In this document: piece after piece, positions 44,793 through 52,478 of the stretch | How the letters are laid out: each line of letters opens with the position of its first letter | How positions within the stretch are numbered: position 1 is the stretch's first letter | Source: Vreelandella glaciei | GTDB lineage: Bacteria > Pseudomonadota > Gammaproteobacteria > Pseudomonadales > Halomonadaceae | Assembly: GCF_013415125.1 (NCBI RefSeq) | Contig: NZ_JACCDE010000006.1 | Span: 1 to 64,000 of the forward strand | Length of the DNA stretch: 64,000 bases | Direction: 5' to 3' | The notes under the pieces: model-generated | Databases searched by the model: none | The model's input: the letters and a program-made list of their open reading frames with translations, nothing else | Told to the model about the DNA's origin: nothing | Made by a program: the position numbers and the translations under genes

Positions 44793-44867
44793 GCGGGAAT
44801 AGCTCAGTGGTAGAGCATCGCCTTGCCAAGGCGAGGGTCGGGAGTTCAAATCTCCTTTCCCGCTCCA
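44793..44867 (+). tRNA. tRNA-Gly (anticodon GCC)
   Basis: 75 nt with encoded CCA. The acceptor GCGGGAA pairs with TTCCCGC, the anticodon loop is TTGCCAA (GCC) and the T-loop is GTTCAAATC. It is the first tRNA of a cluster downstream of pgsA that matches the glyW-cysT-leuZ cluster of E. coli. Confidence 0.97.
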
Positions 44868-44870
44868 ACT

Positions 44871-44943
44871 TGGATAGCGTGGTAAAGCATGAAAAGGTCG
44901 TGAGCTGGAACGTCAGCCCGGTCGGATCTCCTTTCCCGCTCCA
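44871..44943 (+). pseudogene. Decayed second copy of tRNA-Gly
   Basis: Immediately after tRNA-Gly the sequence still resembles it: GGATAGC-GTGGTAAAGCAT parallels the D-arm region GAATAGCTCAGTGGTAGAGCAT. The final 18 bases of the gene, ending in CCA, are repeated exactly (ATCTCCTTTCCCGCTCCA at 44926). The anticodon arm is unrecognisable. This looks like a tandem duplicate that has lost function. Confidence 0.75.
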
Positions 44944-44954
44944 ACGACTCTTGA

Positions 44955-45028
44955 GGCTGGATGGCAGAGTGGTTATGCAGCGGACTGCAACTCCGTGTAC
45001 GCCGGTTCGATTCCGACTCCAGCCTCCA
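44955..45028 (+). tRNA. tRNA-Cys (anticodon GCA)
   Basis: 74 nt with encoded CCA. The acceptor GGCTGGA pairs with TCCAGCC, and the anticodon loop CTGCAAC sits between GGA and TCC stem ends. It is the second tRNA of the pgsA-linked cluster. Confidence 0.97.
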
Positions 45029-45086
45029 TCTTTGTGTAGTAGTGATGTTTTAAAGATCTCTTCTTAAAACAGCATTACGATGTTTT

Positions 45087-45127
45087 GCCCGGATGGCGAA
45101 ATCGGTAGACGCAAGAGACTTAAAATC
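45087..45127 (+). pseudogene. 5' half of the host tRNA-Leu(UAA) gene, split by the integrated element
   Basis: GCCCGGATGGCGAAATCGG then TAGACGCAAGAGACTTAAAATC is the 5' acceptor strand, D-arm and anticodon arm of a leuZ-type tRNA. After the anticodon loop the sequence departs from any tRNA. The missing 3' half lies at 54626-54682. Joined at the shared 11 bases, they give an 87-nt tRNA with a perfect GCCCGGA/TCCGGGC acceptor and AGAGA/TCTCT anticodon stem. The anticodon is TAA. Confidence 0.92.
45117..45127. other. attL core of the integrated element
   Basis: GACTTAAAATC, the anticodon loop and adjoining bases of tRNA-Leu, is shared with attR (54626-54636). It defines the element as 45117 to 54625, 9,509 bases. 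The same 11-mer also occurs in the anticodon arm of the element-borne tRNA-Leu (45237-45247). Confidence 0.88.
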
Positions 45128-45166
45128 CTCTCAAAATGAGAATAAAGTCTTTTAAAACATCTAGTT

Positions 45167-45203
45167 GCTACATCCGATAAAAAATATGTAGCTCTTATGT
45201 AGC
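45167..45203. promoter_or_regulatory. Candidate integrase arm-binding sites, left end
   Basis: TATGTAGC occurs at 45185-45192 and 45196-45203, with an inverted GCTACAT at 45167-45173, within 90 bases of the attL core. The same word recurs near the right end. Repeats of this kind flanking both cores are typical of arm-type sites for tyrosine integrases. Confidence 0.6.
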
Positions 45204-45208
45204 ACCTT

Positions 45209-45294
45209 GCGGGTGTGGTGGAATAGGTAGACACACAAGACTTAAAATCTTGAGGCCATTGGCCGTGACGGTTCGAGTCCGTCCACCCGCACCA
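45209..45294 (+). tRNA. tRNA-Leu (anticodon TAA), carried by the element
   Basis: A complete 86-nt cloverleaf with encoded CCA. The acceptor GCGGGTG pairs with CACCCGC, the anticodon stem CAAGA/TCTTG encloses CTTAAAA, the variable arm is GGCC-ATT-GGCC and the T-stem is GACGG/CCGTC. It lies 81 bases inside the left att core and so belongs to the element. Its sequence differs from the split host gene except around the anticodon. It is in the same direction as the host tRNA operon and could be transcribed from that promoter. It probably replaces the UUA-reading tRNA destroyed by integration. Confidence 0.95.
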
Positions 45295-45319
45295 TTTCTG
45301 CTTGTAGAAATCTCTTATC

Positions 45320-45649
45320 TCAAATATTTACCTCCCACCCCTTATAGTTAGCCTTACTGTTTATTTCGAGCAATGACAGCTCATCTCGCATGGCACTTGC
45401 CACTAGCTGCGGGTCTACGTCAATCGGGCGACATAAGTTAGCTAATAAACGCTGGTCGCCAAGCAAATCATCAAGGCTTTCCCAATCGGCTTGTTTATGG
45501 CCTTTCCATGCTGACTTGGCATCATTAAAGTAAATCTTTAATGCTGCGGCCCATATGTCACCACAACGCATTGCGTGCTCCATAATATCGAGCGGGGCGC
45601 TTGGCCCCGGCTCTAGGCTCGCATCACAATCCAGCGTTACCGGCTCCAC
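45320..45649 (-). CDS. Hypothetical protein, last gene of the element
   Basis: A 109-residue soluble, acidic protein beginning (GTG) MEPVTLDCDASLEPG, with a helical middle (AMRCGDIWAAALKIYFNDAKSAW, key part DIWAAALKIYFNDA) and ending NYKGWEVNI. I do not recognise the family. An internal ATG at residue 23 (MEHAMRCGD) is another possible start. It follows the coiled-coil gene by two bases and ends 25 bases from the element's tRNA-Leu, reading towards it. Its position downstream of the terminase genes is where head or morphogenesis genes sit in phages, but no such resemblance is seen. Confidence 0.65.
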   Translation of the reverse strand: MEPVTLDCDASLEPGPSAPLDIMEHAMRCGDIWAAALKIYFNDAKSAWKGHKQADWESLDDLLGDQRLLANLCRPIDVDPQLVASAMRDELSLLEINSKANYKGWEVNI

Positions 45650-45651
45650 GT

Positions 45652-46293
45652 TTAGACGCGCTCAGCCTGGGTGACATTGACCGGCCCCGCATCCTTCGCG
45701 CCGTGATCAACATAACGTGTCTCAACCGCTGGCTGGCCGCCGTCGATCTGAATTTTTAGGCGTAGCCCGTTAATACTGGTTTGCTCGCCCATCCGTGCAT
45801 CGAATGCACCGGCGGCAATGATGCGCTCCACCTGCTCAACCGTGGCACCTACTTTGCCTTTGCCGTTTAGACCGGCGGCGGATTTATCGCGCTGCATGTT
45901 TTTGGTGTGAGCCATTACCTCAGCGCGTGCAGCATCTGCTTTACGTTGGGCCGTTTCCAGGGTGTCGAGCGCTTTAGCCAGGTCTTTACGCGACTGGTCG
46001 GCACCGTCGATAGCATCACGCGCTACAGCACGTTGAATGGCATCGTTTAGACGACCGTATAAGCGGCTTAGAATGCCGGAGAAAACGCCTTGCTGCTCAA
46101 GCTCGGCAGTCATGCGCTTATGCTCGGCAACGCTGGTAGCCATGGCCGGTTCAATGCGTGGCTGTGCCTGCACTTCCCGCATCTGGTCACTGATACCGCG
46201 CTGCGCGGCTTGTAGGGCATCGACACTAGCGGTGGGGTCGGCTAGTAACTCATTGGCGCGTTCAATCTGGGGTGAATCGGTTAAATCAATCAC
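45652..46293 (-). CDS. Hypothetical coiled-coil protein of the element
   Basis: About 213 residues, mostly helical and charged, with an apparent coiled coil in the middle (DLAKALDTLETAQRKADAAR, then EVMAHTKNMQRDK) and a C-terminal region with VETRYVDHGAKDAG. I prefer the GTG at 46293, which has GAGG nine bases upstream. A TTG at 46308, overlapping the upstream stop (TTGA), is the longer alternative. The family is unknown. Its place after terL and its helical character would allow a scaffold- or redirecting-type role, but that is speculation. Confidence 0.65.
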   Translation of the reverse strand: MIDLTDSPQIERANELLADPTASVDALQAAQRGISDQMREVQAQPRIEPAMATSVAEHKRMTAELEQQGVFSGILSRLYGRLNDAIQRAVARDAIDGADQSRKDLAKALDTLETAQRKADAARAEVMAHTKNMQRDKSAAGLNGKGKVGATVEQVERIIAAGAFDARMGEQTSINGLRLKIQIDGGQPAVETRYVDHGAKDAGPVNVTQAERV

Positions 46294-46304
46294 GTTGTCA
46301 TACC

Positions 46305-46484
46305 TCAATGTAATGTCGCGTTTGGGCGGTCAAGTTGGGCCACCAGTAGCGCAATGTTGTGGCCTGCCTGGGAAAGCTGGCCCGTGAAGTGGGTAGTTAG
46401 CCGTTCGGATAGAGACGCCAGCAGCGCCTCCATTTGTTCCCGCTCGGCGTTGTCCCGCTGTTCCTTGGTAATAGGAATCATCAT
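46305..46484 (-). CDS. Small hypothetical protein of the element (59 aa)
   Basis: Starts ATG-ATG (MMIPITKEQRDNAEREQME) ten bases after the stop of the preceding gene and continues as an amphipathic helix (MEALLASLSERLTTHFTGQL) to ALLVAQLDRPNATLH. A longer frame overlaps the neighbouring gene and has no family-like sequence, so the short form is preferred. No recognised domain. Tight spacing to both neighbours suggests one operon from terS leftwards. Confidence 0.55.
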   Translation of the reverse strand: MMIPITKEQRDNAEREQMEALLASLSERLTTHFTGQLSQAGHNIALLVAQLDRPNATLH

Positions 46485-46494
46485 GGCAGTGGCC

Positions 46495-46800
46495 TTAATC
46501 CGGTAGCTCATACAAGTCAGTGAGTGAAGACGGCATCTTGCGACCATTACTTGCTCGCGGTGCATCGCCATCGGGTAACGTATTCCAGCGGTCATCATCA
46601 GCGGGCGGCGGCATGTACTGGGAAAGGTTGGCAGCCATATCGCCACCAGCAGCGCTAACGCCTGCATCGTTCAAACGCTGGTCAACGTACTTCTTAATTT
46701 CCGGTAGCAGCGCCTCGGCAACAACGGATGCCATCTTTTCCAGTGCGGCGTTTTTCTGGTCGTCGGTGGGTACAACGTTGGTTACAAATTGCTTATTCAT
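46495..46800 (-). CDS. Hypothetical protein of the element (101 aa)
   Basis: A 101-residue acidic protein: an N-terminal helix (KNAALEKMASVVAEALLPEI and KKYVDQRLNDAG), then a low-complexity stretch with PPPADDDRW and a C-terminal SSLTDLYELPD. No known family. Its start overlaps the stop of the upstream gene by four bases (ATGA), so translation is coupled. It lies in the string of small genes between terL and the tRNA end. Confidence 0.65.
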   Translation of the reverse strand: MNKQFVTNVVPTDDQKNAALEKMASVVAEALLPEIKKYVDQRLNDAGVSAAGGDMAANLSQYMPPPADDDRWNTLPDGDAPRASNGRKMPSSLTDLYELPD

Positions 46801-47000
46801 ACGGTTTGGCCCTCCTGGGCCTCGGTTGCAGTGAGGTAAATCTTTTTCAAAAGGCTGTCAGTCAGTGCCAACGCAGTGAGCCACTGCGCGGCGGTTTGTT
46901 GGGTGTCTGTCGGGTGGGGAATACTAAAACCAAGACGCCATAGCTCTAGCCATGCTTGGTGTGCAGGCGCATCGGCGGGGAGGTTCAGCAGGTTATCCAT
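46797..47000 (-). CDS. Small hypothetical protein of the element (67 aa)
   Basis: Starts at 47000 (MDNLLNLPADAPAHQAWLEL), overlapping the end of terL by eight bases (ATGGATAA), and ends ...ATEAQEGQTV. A Trp/Leu-rich helical sequence with WLTALALTDSLLKKIYL, which suggests a compact helical fold. Not recognised. The overlaps on both sides tie it to terL and the next gene. Confidence 0.6.
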   Translation of the reverse strand: MDNLLNLPADAPAHQAWLELWRLGFSIPHPTDTQQTAAQWLTALALTDSLLKKIYLTATEAQEGQTV

Positions 47001-48420
47001 GGCGGCGCATCCTATTGGCGTAGCGAGACGGCAAAAGCATCGCTGGCCCGCTGGTTTTTTTGCCGCTGGCACTCACGATGGCACCGGCAACACTGTTGCA
47101 AAGGTCGTCATGCTGGCCTGGGGGATGGTCGATTGAATCTTTGCCACTGCGAGCCGTGCGGCGCTCAAGGGAAACGAACTCTTTAACTAGCTGCTTACTG
47201 TCCAGCAGCTCTACGCGCTCGCTGTTTAATAGGGGCAGTGTGTCGCGGTATAAGTCACTACGCGGGCGGTCTGCTACTTCGTAGGTAATGCCGTGCTGGT
47301 CGAATAATTCTTTTGGAAATTGCCCGCCGTATCGGTCACCTGTCACGGTGCGAATACCGTAGGATTTCAGCAGGTCGGCAAACTCAGCGACCACACCAGC
47401 AGGGCTAAACGGTGGCTTGCGGCTGCGCATCGCATCAAGTACCACGTTGTCATCTTCGCGGTGGGTAATAGCGAGCGTCCATGAATCAACCGATCCGCCG
47501 GAAGGGTCGGTGAAGGCGTTGTACTGAATTCCAGATACGGGCGGTAACTCAATGCGGCCTGGGATAACGCATCCCTCTACAGCTTCCAGGCTAACAAAGC
47601 TCTCCACATCAGACCGGAACTCGGCACCGTATTCAGCCTTTGCCGAAGCATCATCCCGCTCATACGCACGCTCTACCACACGCTTTGGTAACGTTGGATT
47701 CATGGTAAGGCTAGGCGCTTGCGCCACAAGGATGCCGCTGTCGTTTTTCCCGAAGTAGCGCTTGTGGTGCTCGAAAAGCTCACCCTTGCGGGCGTATGGC
47801 GATGACAGTGCAATCAATTTGCCGTTAAGCGTTGCCATGCCTGGGCGAACGGCTGACAGAATGGCCTTATCAGGGTTTGCGGCATCGTCTGAACGCCAGA
47901 ACGCTATTTCGTCGGCAATCACACAAGCGAACGTGTAGCCGCGTGTGGATCTGAAACTAGCGGTCGTCACTTCAATGGCGGTTCGGTTCGATAGCTCGAT
48001 ACTCTCCCGATCTTCACGCACGATAAGCGCTTGCAGCATCGGGTTACTGTGAAGTAGGCCGGTGATATACCGGAAAACAGACCGGGCAGCTTTTCTGTCT
48101 TGAGCTAGCACTGCAATGGTCGCCACCTCACCAGGGCTTAGCCGGTCGGTGTAGTCTTGAAAGGCTGCCTCAAACACTGCCAGCAAGGCCGCTGCTTGCG
48201 ACTTACCACCACGACGACCAACTACCAGCCATAACTCCTCAGCGGGCGTTGTGGGCGCTTGGCGGCGGGTAATACGACGCCATGCCGCATGTTCGTCACC
48301 AACTAGCGGTAGACCGTAAAAGCCTGCCAGTAATGCACGCCATGCCTTAAATGAATCGCCACTGAATTGACCACCAAACAAGGCCGGATCTGTCATGGCA
48401 TCGCGGATAGTGACGCTCAT
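46993..48420 (-). CDS. terL: Phage terminase large subunit
   Basis: The packaging motor that cuts concatemeric DNA and pumps it into a procapsid. The 475-residue protein has a complete ATPase domain, with Walker A GRRGGKS at 68-74 and Walker B CVIADE at 166-171. The RNase H-like nuclease domain has its acidic residues in place (Asp305 in FTDPSGGS, Asp362 in TGDRYGG and Asp438/439 in GQHDDLCNS). It therefore looks active. It overlaps the small-subunit gene (TAATG). Finding terS and terL without any portal or capsid gene is the oddity of this element. Confidence 0.9.
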   Translation of the reverse strand: MSVTIRDAMTDPALFGGQFSGDSFKAWRALLAGFYGLPLVGDEHAAWRRITRRQAPTTPAEELWLVVGRRGGKSQAAALLAVFEAAFQDYTDRLSPGEVATIAVLAQDRKAARSVFRYITGLLHSNPMLQALIVREDRESIELSNRTAIEVTTASFRSTRGYTFACVIADEIAFWRSDDAANPDKAILSAVRPGMATLNGKLIALSSPYARKGELFEHHKRYFGKNDSGILVAQAPSLTMNPTLPKRVVERAYERDDASAKAEYGAEFRSDVESFVSLEAVEGCVIPGRIELPPVSGIQYNAFTDPSGGSVDSWTLAITHREDDNVVLDAMRSRKPPFSPAGVVAEFADLLKSYGIRTVTGDRYGGQFPKELFDQHGITYEVADRPRSDLYRDTLPLLNSERVELLDSKQLVKEFVSLERRTARSGKDSIDHPPGQHDDLCNSVAGAIVSASGKKTSGPAMLLPSRYANRMRRHG

Positions 48421-48773
48421 TAGCTGCCCTCCCGCTTGGCTAGGTAGTCGCTCAAACTCACCTCCCGCTGAACGCGCTCCAGTCCTAGTTTGTTACTCAA
48501 AGCGACGATGTTATTGCTCGCTTGCACGTATTTCCCTATGTCGATCTCATTACCCTCTGCTAGCTGCCGCTCCTGCGTTCGCAGCCAATACTCAGCCCAC
48601 AAATACCGTTCGATGATCCCGCGCTTGACGTACCCAATAGACGCCTCGCCACCCAAGTCGCTAACGACCTCGGCATACCTTGCGCGCATCTCCTGCGCAA
48701 TCGACGTGCGAGCGTCCAGTGCGTCAATAAAACCGGCGCGGTATCTGTTCGGAACGGTGCTTTGCTTGCTCAT
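48420..48773 (-). CDS. Probable terminase small subunit
   Basis: A 117-residue, mainly helical protein. The first part (NRYRAGFIDALDARTSIAQE) could hold a DNA-binding helix-turn-helix, and the rest includes YWLRTQERQLAEG and NIVALSNKLGLERVQRE. The segment ending in a GLERV-type helix before an acidic/basic tail is common in small terminase subunits. The position directly before terL, with overlapping TAATG, is the strongest argument. The gene follows the array region 48774-49308. It might instead be another DNA-binding packaging factor. Confidence 0.7.
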   Translation of the reverse strand: MSKQSTVPNRYRAGFIDALDARTSIAQEMRARYAEVVSDLGGEASIGYVKRGIIERYLWAEYWLRTQERQLAEGNEIDIGKYVQASNNIVALSNKLGLERVQREVSLSDYLAKREGS

Positions 48774-49004
48774 ATCGGTGGCCTAACTTAGGGGTAAATG
48801 CTTCCTATCTGCTACATATTTTACTAGCATATTAAATAATTACTATATAACAGTAACTTGAATAGCTTTTAAGGAGACTATATATCCCCATGAACTGACA
48901 AAGTGATGAATAATAGGGGTACGGGTGCTTTATTGGGCTTTATGTTTCGCCGTAAAATGGAATTAATTTCCACCAATTGAGGGAGAGGAGAATTACAGCA
49001 TCAA

Positions 49005-49305
49005 GTAGGGCAAAGTAGGTGGGGTAGGGCAAAATCCCATACTGACCAACTGGGAAAAAACATATACCCATTAACTAAAAACTACTTCTTTTATTTTCTC
49101 TCCCTAATGTTGTTATTTAGACCTACTTTGACCTACTCACTTCGCCAGAAACCTCACAACCACGGACTTTATGGCACGTAGGGCAGCTTGTAGGGCAACC
49201 CTAAATTCGAGCCTATGCCCTACCCTCCCCTACTCAAACCGCAATAAAAAACCCGGCACGACTGGCCGGGTGTGAGTGTCAAGGTGGTGGGCAACGTGTA
49301 GGGCG
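49005..49305. repeat. Iteron-like array, candidate replication origin of the element
   Basis: GTAGGGC(A/G) occurs at 49005, 49024, 49178, 49190 and 49298, with an inverted TGCCCTAC at 49216. Related GTAGGT units lie at 49015 and, inverted, at 49121 and 49131. Several are spaced 9-12 bases apart, one helical turn. The array fills most of the 535-base gene-free stretch (48774-49308) between the primase/helicase gene and terS. The remainder, 48774-49000, is AT-rich with no gene and probably holds the terS promoter. Confidence 0.65.
49245..49271 (-). terminator. Rho-independent terminator after the primase/helicase gene
   Basis: ACCCGGC-N7-GCCGGGT stem followed, on the minus strand, by six T (A-run at 49245-49250). 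It is about 40 bases past the stop of the primase gene. It separates the early int-to-primase transcript from the terminase block. Confidence 0.85.
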
Positions 49306-49308
49306 ACT

Positions 49309-51792
49309 CTAACCTAGGCTGGCAAAGCCGCTTACCATAGGTTTAGGCACCATAAATTTTGTGACGCCATTAGACATCCGAGAATTACAACCGCGCTCAC
49401 GTAGCACGGCACCAGCCTCCCTCGCCTGCGCATTGGTGGGTTTATCAAAGCCGATAGTTTTTAACACCTCGCTGGCTGTCCTTCTCTCCCAATAATTAGC
49501 AGGAGACTCCCAAGCCAGCCCTGTCTCTACCAGCTCGCGGATACTGCTAACGACTCGATGACCACGGTTAAGCTTTTCTAGCTCGGTTTCTTCATCACGA
49601 GTAAGCCACCATTTCTCGCCAGAGCGCCATAGCTCCACGACTTGCGCCCATACTTGTTGCATATCAATACCGTGTAGGGAATTGATACGCTCAACCGCTA
49701 CTGTCCAAAAGCGAGTGTTGCCAGTTTCATCGACTAAAAATTGGCTATCGTTAACACTGGCAAAGAAGACGGTTCGGCGCTGATATTCAGACTCTAATCG
49801 GTCATACGGGCGACGAACCTTATCCATGTCGGCGGTGATAAACCCTTTAATACGAGCAACATCAGCCTTGCGGAAACTGCCATCTAATTCGCCCAGCTCC
49901 ACCAGCCAATGCGTGATAGCGCCAAGCACAGAATCTTTATTAGCTGGGTCTAAAAGGTGATCCACTTTGATAGCCGTTTCTCTTAGCTGCACATCGCTAA
50001 CAAGTGACTTGAGCCAATCTGATTTGCCGATAGATTGCGGCCCTTGTAGGGTCAACACGCCTCGGGTTCTAAAGCCTCGCGGCATTAGCGCGGCAGCTAC
50101 GGCACTTATCAGCCAACGCCTAACTAATAAGTCACGCATTGAGGCAGGGTAGCCATCAGCGAGAACCAGGGTTTGATATAGCTGGGGCAAACGATCTTGA
50201 CCATCCCATGTCGCGCCAGTGATCCAATCCGCTACGGGGTTATGCTGCCGCTCATCCGCGATGGTGGCAATAAACGCGGGGACTTGATCTGTAGGGATTT
50301 CATTCAGCTTGGCTAGGCTAATGACGCTACTCAAAGCGCTATTGTCAGCATTGTCGGGTGAACCGCTGGCACCTGGCACGATGACCTTCACTTTCTTGGC
50401 GATAACGTCATAACTGACCTGAATCCCATAATGATCTAGCATCGCCGCAATATTGGGGATGGTTTGCAGCGCCCTAACTGGTTCGCCTTCTTCATCCGTC
50501 ACAATGTCGGGGAAAAAGTCGATCATCATTGGGCGAATATGGCGCTTTGCTTTGCTTACACCTTCGGGCTTCATGCTTGTTCGCTTCGCTTCTTTTGTTA
50601 TTGCGCGAAGGTCACTGATATTTAGCCCTGTTGATTTTTTGATTGCCCTGAGTACCATCTCGCGCGTTAAACGCTCCATAGAACCAGCTTCCCTCGCCAA
50701 GTCTTTCACCTCATCCGGCGGGGTAAACTCATCCATATTTTGGGCATCAGTTAGCAATTCCATATAAGCGCGCTTTGGTGCTGGCAGTGAGCCACCATTA
50801 GCCTCTTCTGCGCGCTTTCTAGCCTCGGGCAGTGTGTAGCGCTCAACCCATCGTCGCGCGGCTGTGTGTGAGCCAGCGGAATGCTCAAGAGCAACAACAT
50901 GAATCCCATGTTCGGGAGCAGTCAAAATGTCAGCGGTTTGGCTTTCACTAACACCAGCTTTCAATAATTCGATTGCCGCACCAAACAAACAATTTGAACG
51001 GTCTAAGCTTGGGTCTGCTATCCCGTACTTAATCCACTCTTCCACATGCTTCGGTAGCATTAGGCTATCAAGGTCTACCTTCTCCCTCGATGGTGGCTTT
51101 TCAGTTAAATCAGGCTGATCGGTTCGAGCTGTTTTAGGCTTTGTCGGCTTAGCTGAATCCAATGGAAAGTGCTTCTTACCCAATTCAGTTAAATCACGCT
51201 CCATAATTCTGCGCGGCGTTCCCTCCACATGATCGCCTGTAATAGTGAGAAAGCGCCCATCTTCGTAAAATTCTAAATCGTCACGGTTGCCTGTAAAGCC
51301 ACCAAACGAACCAATGAAGATAAACCGATAGCCAGCCTGTCCAGGTGATACCTCCGCATAAGTATTCGCTGATAAGATAATTTCACGGGCGCGCTCTGAC
51401 ATTTCGCCGGTTTCGGGGTTACGGCTATGGTCTGGATCTCCACCGGCAATCCCATACTCCCGATTGGTGGCAATGCCTATACCCTGTAACCGATGTTGAT
51501 TGGCATATTGAATAGCTTGTTCGGCAGTATCAAAAAAATCTAGGTTGCAGCGGGACACTCCATCCCCATCTTTCAAAGACCAACCTTTAGTCCTGCCATC
51601 CCTTGGTGATACCGGAACTTTTCCGGGCTTATCTCCCTCTTTTCTTGGCGGCTTAATCTTCCATGCACACCAGATAGGCAGGGATGTTAGCGGTACACCA
51701 TCAATATCGCCTTGGGGCAATTCTTCAAGACTTGGAATATAGGGAGCATAAGGCTCCCTGTTGATAGCAACATCCAAAAGCGTATCAGCCAT
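49309..51792 (-). CDS. Primase/VapE-type superfamily 3-like helicase of the element
   Basis: A large replication protein, 827 residues from the ATG at 51792 (GGAGG eight bases upstream; a longer frame overlaps the previous gene). The N-terminal third resembles a bifunctional primase/polymerase domain, with GIATNREYGIAGGDPDH near 105-121 and AEVSPGQAGYRFIFIG near 146-161. The C-terminal half is a VapE-like P-loop ATPase, with Walker A GPQSIGKS at 584-591, Walker B WLVELGELD at 629-637 and RRTVFFASVNDSQFLVDETG further on. Such proteins melt and prime satellite or phage origins. The neighbouring repeat array is its likely target. In the primase part the conserved His of the SPSGxGxH-like motif reads Arg/Phe here. 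Confidence 0.85.
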   Translation of the reverse strand: MADTLLDVAINREPYAPYIPSLEELPQGDIDGVPLTSLPIWCAWKIKPPRKEGDKPGKVPVSPRDGRTKGWSLKDGDGVSRCNLDFFDTAEQAIQYANQHRLQGIGIATNREYGIAGGDPDHSRNPETGEMSERAREIILSANTYAEVSPGQAGYRFIFIGSFGGFTGNRDDLEFYEDGRFLTITGDHVEGTPRRIMERDLTELGKKHFPLDSAKPTKPKTARTDQPDLTEKPPSREKVDLDSLMLPKHVEEWIKYGIADPSLDRSNCLFGAAIELLKAGVSESQTADILTAPEHGIHVVALEHSAGSHTAARRWVERYTLPEARKRAEEANGGSLPAPKRAYMELLTDAQNMDEFTPPDEVKDLAREAGSMERLTREMVLRAIKKSTGLNISDLRAITKEAKRTSMKPEGVSKAKRHIRPMMIDFFPDIVTDEEGEPVRALQTIPNIAAMLDHYGIQVSYDVIAKKVKVIVPGASGSPDNADNSALSSVISLAKLNEIPTDQVPAFIATIADERQHNPVADWITGATWDGQDRLPQLYQTLVLADGYPASMRDLLVRRWLISAVAAALMPRGFRTRGVLTLQGPQSIGKSDWLKSLVSDVQLRETAIKVDHLLDPANKDSVLGAITHWLVELGELDGSFRKADVARIKGFITADMDKVRRPYDRLESEYQRRTVFFASVNDSQFLVDETGNTRFWTVAVERINSLHGIDMQQVWAQVVELWRSGEKWWLTRDEETELEKLNRGHRVVSSIRELVETGLAWESPANYWERRTASEVLKTIGFDKPTNAQAREAGAVLRERGCNSRMSNGVTKFMVPKPMVSGFASLG

Positions 51793-52213
51793 CTTTACGC
51801 CCTCCCTGCTTATCCTGCTCCATAAACATCGCGCAACGATCTTTAAAGCCTGGGTAACGCTTAAACAGCAGGGACATGGCATCTTGATTTAACCAATACC
51901 GCTTAACCCGGCGCGGCTCACCATTGAAATCAAATGTATCGTGAAACTCATCATCAATCGGCCAGTGATACTCAAGGCGCAAGTTAGAAATGCGTGTGCG
52001 GTAGTCAACAAGTGGTAGGCCGGTTTCAGCGTGATAACTGAATTGATCGACTTTCCTACCAGGGAGAAGGCAGCCTAAAACGGCACGGCAATGATTAGCG
52101 TAATTTCCATTTGCAGGAAACAGGGGACAGCGGCTATTATGGTTTTCGGAATACTTATCTTGAGCCTCGCAGCCGGTTGCAGCCGATGCGGGGTTTTTCT
52201 TTGGATCAATCAT
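51785..52213 (-). CDS. Hypothetical protein of the element (142 aa)
   Basis: A 142-residue protein starting MIDPKKNPASAATGCEAQDK, overlapping both neighbours: ATGA with the AlpA-like gene and eight bases with the primase gene. The sequence includes several cysteines (CPLFPANG, CRAVLGCLLPG), DYRTRISNLRLEYHWPIDDEF (key part RISNLRLEYHW) and RVKRYWLNQ. It has the look of the short helix-turn-helix-like replication or antirepressor proteins seen near satellite primases. The RYWL-containing C-terminal half may bind DNA, but no family is assigned. Confidence 0.65.
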   Translation of the reverse strand: MIDPKKNPASAATGCEAQDKYSENHNSRCPLFPANGNYANHCRAVLGCLLPGRKVDQFSYHAETGLPLVDYRTRISNLRLEYHWPIDDEFHDTFDFNGEPRRVKRYWLNQDAMSLLFKRYPGFKDRCAMFMEQDKQGGRKDG

Positions 52214-52476
52214 GAGCGCGCGCCTCCACTGGTAGAAGTGCGAGTGCTCTCATCTATCCAAGCAAGTACATCATCAGCGCGATACCGTACATGACGGCCT
52301 AGTTTGATGAATCTGGGGCCTTCACCAGCCCAGCGAGCGCGCTCACACCACGCTGTAGACTTGCCAAGATAGGCGGCAAGGTCGCGCTGGTTCATTAAGC
52401 GGGGAAGTATTACAGCGGACTCTGGGGGTAGTTGTCCGCCGTTGAAGTTAGTTGATTCTAAGTAAGTATCTTTCAT
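52210..52476 (-). CDS. AlpA-like/excisionase-type helix-turn-helix regulator
   Basis: An 88-residue protein. The core, PRLMNQRDLAAYLGKSTAWC then ERARWAGEGPRFIKLGRHVR and YRADDVLAWID, is the MerR-like winged helix of AlpA and Xis proteins. In satellites such as P4 and Gram-negative PICIs, AlpA-type proteins switch on integrase or replication genes or direct excision. Two GGTATACC palindromes lie directly in front of the start and may be its own operator. The gene is the second or third of the early transcript. Confidence 0.85.
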   Translation of the reverse strand: MKDTYLESTNFNGGQLPPESAVILPRLMNQRDLAAYLGKSTAWCERARWAGEGPRFIKLGRHVRYRADDVLAWIDESTRTSTSGGARS

Positions 52477-52478
52477 TA

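Noticed and set aside
45087-45294. Idea that the complete tRNA-Leu at 45209 is the host leuZ gene and the split one is the element's
   Set aside because: The complete gene lies between the two att cores, while the two halves lie outside them and rebuild a standard leuZ-type sequence; the split one must be the host gene.
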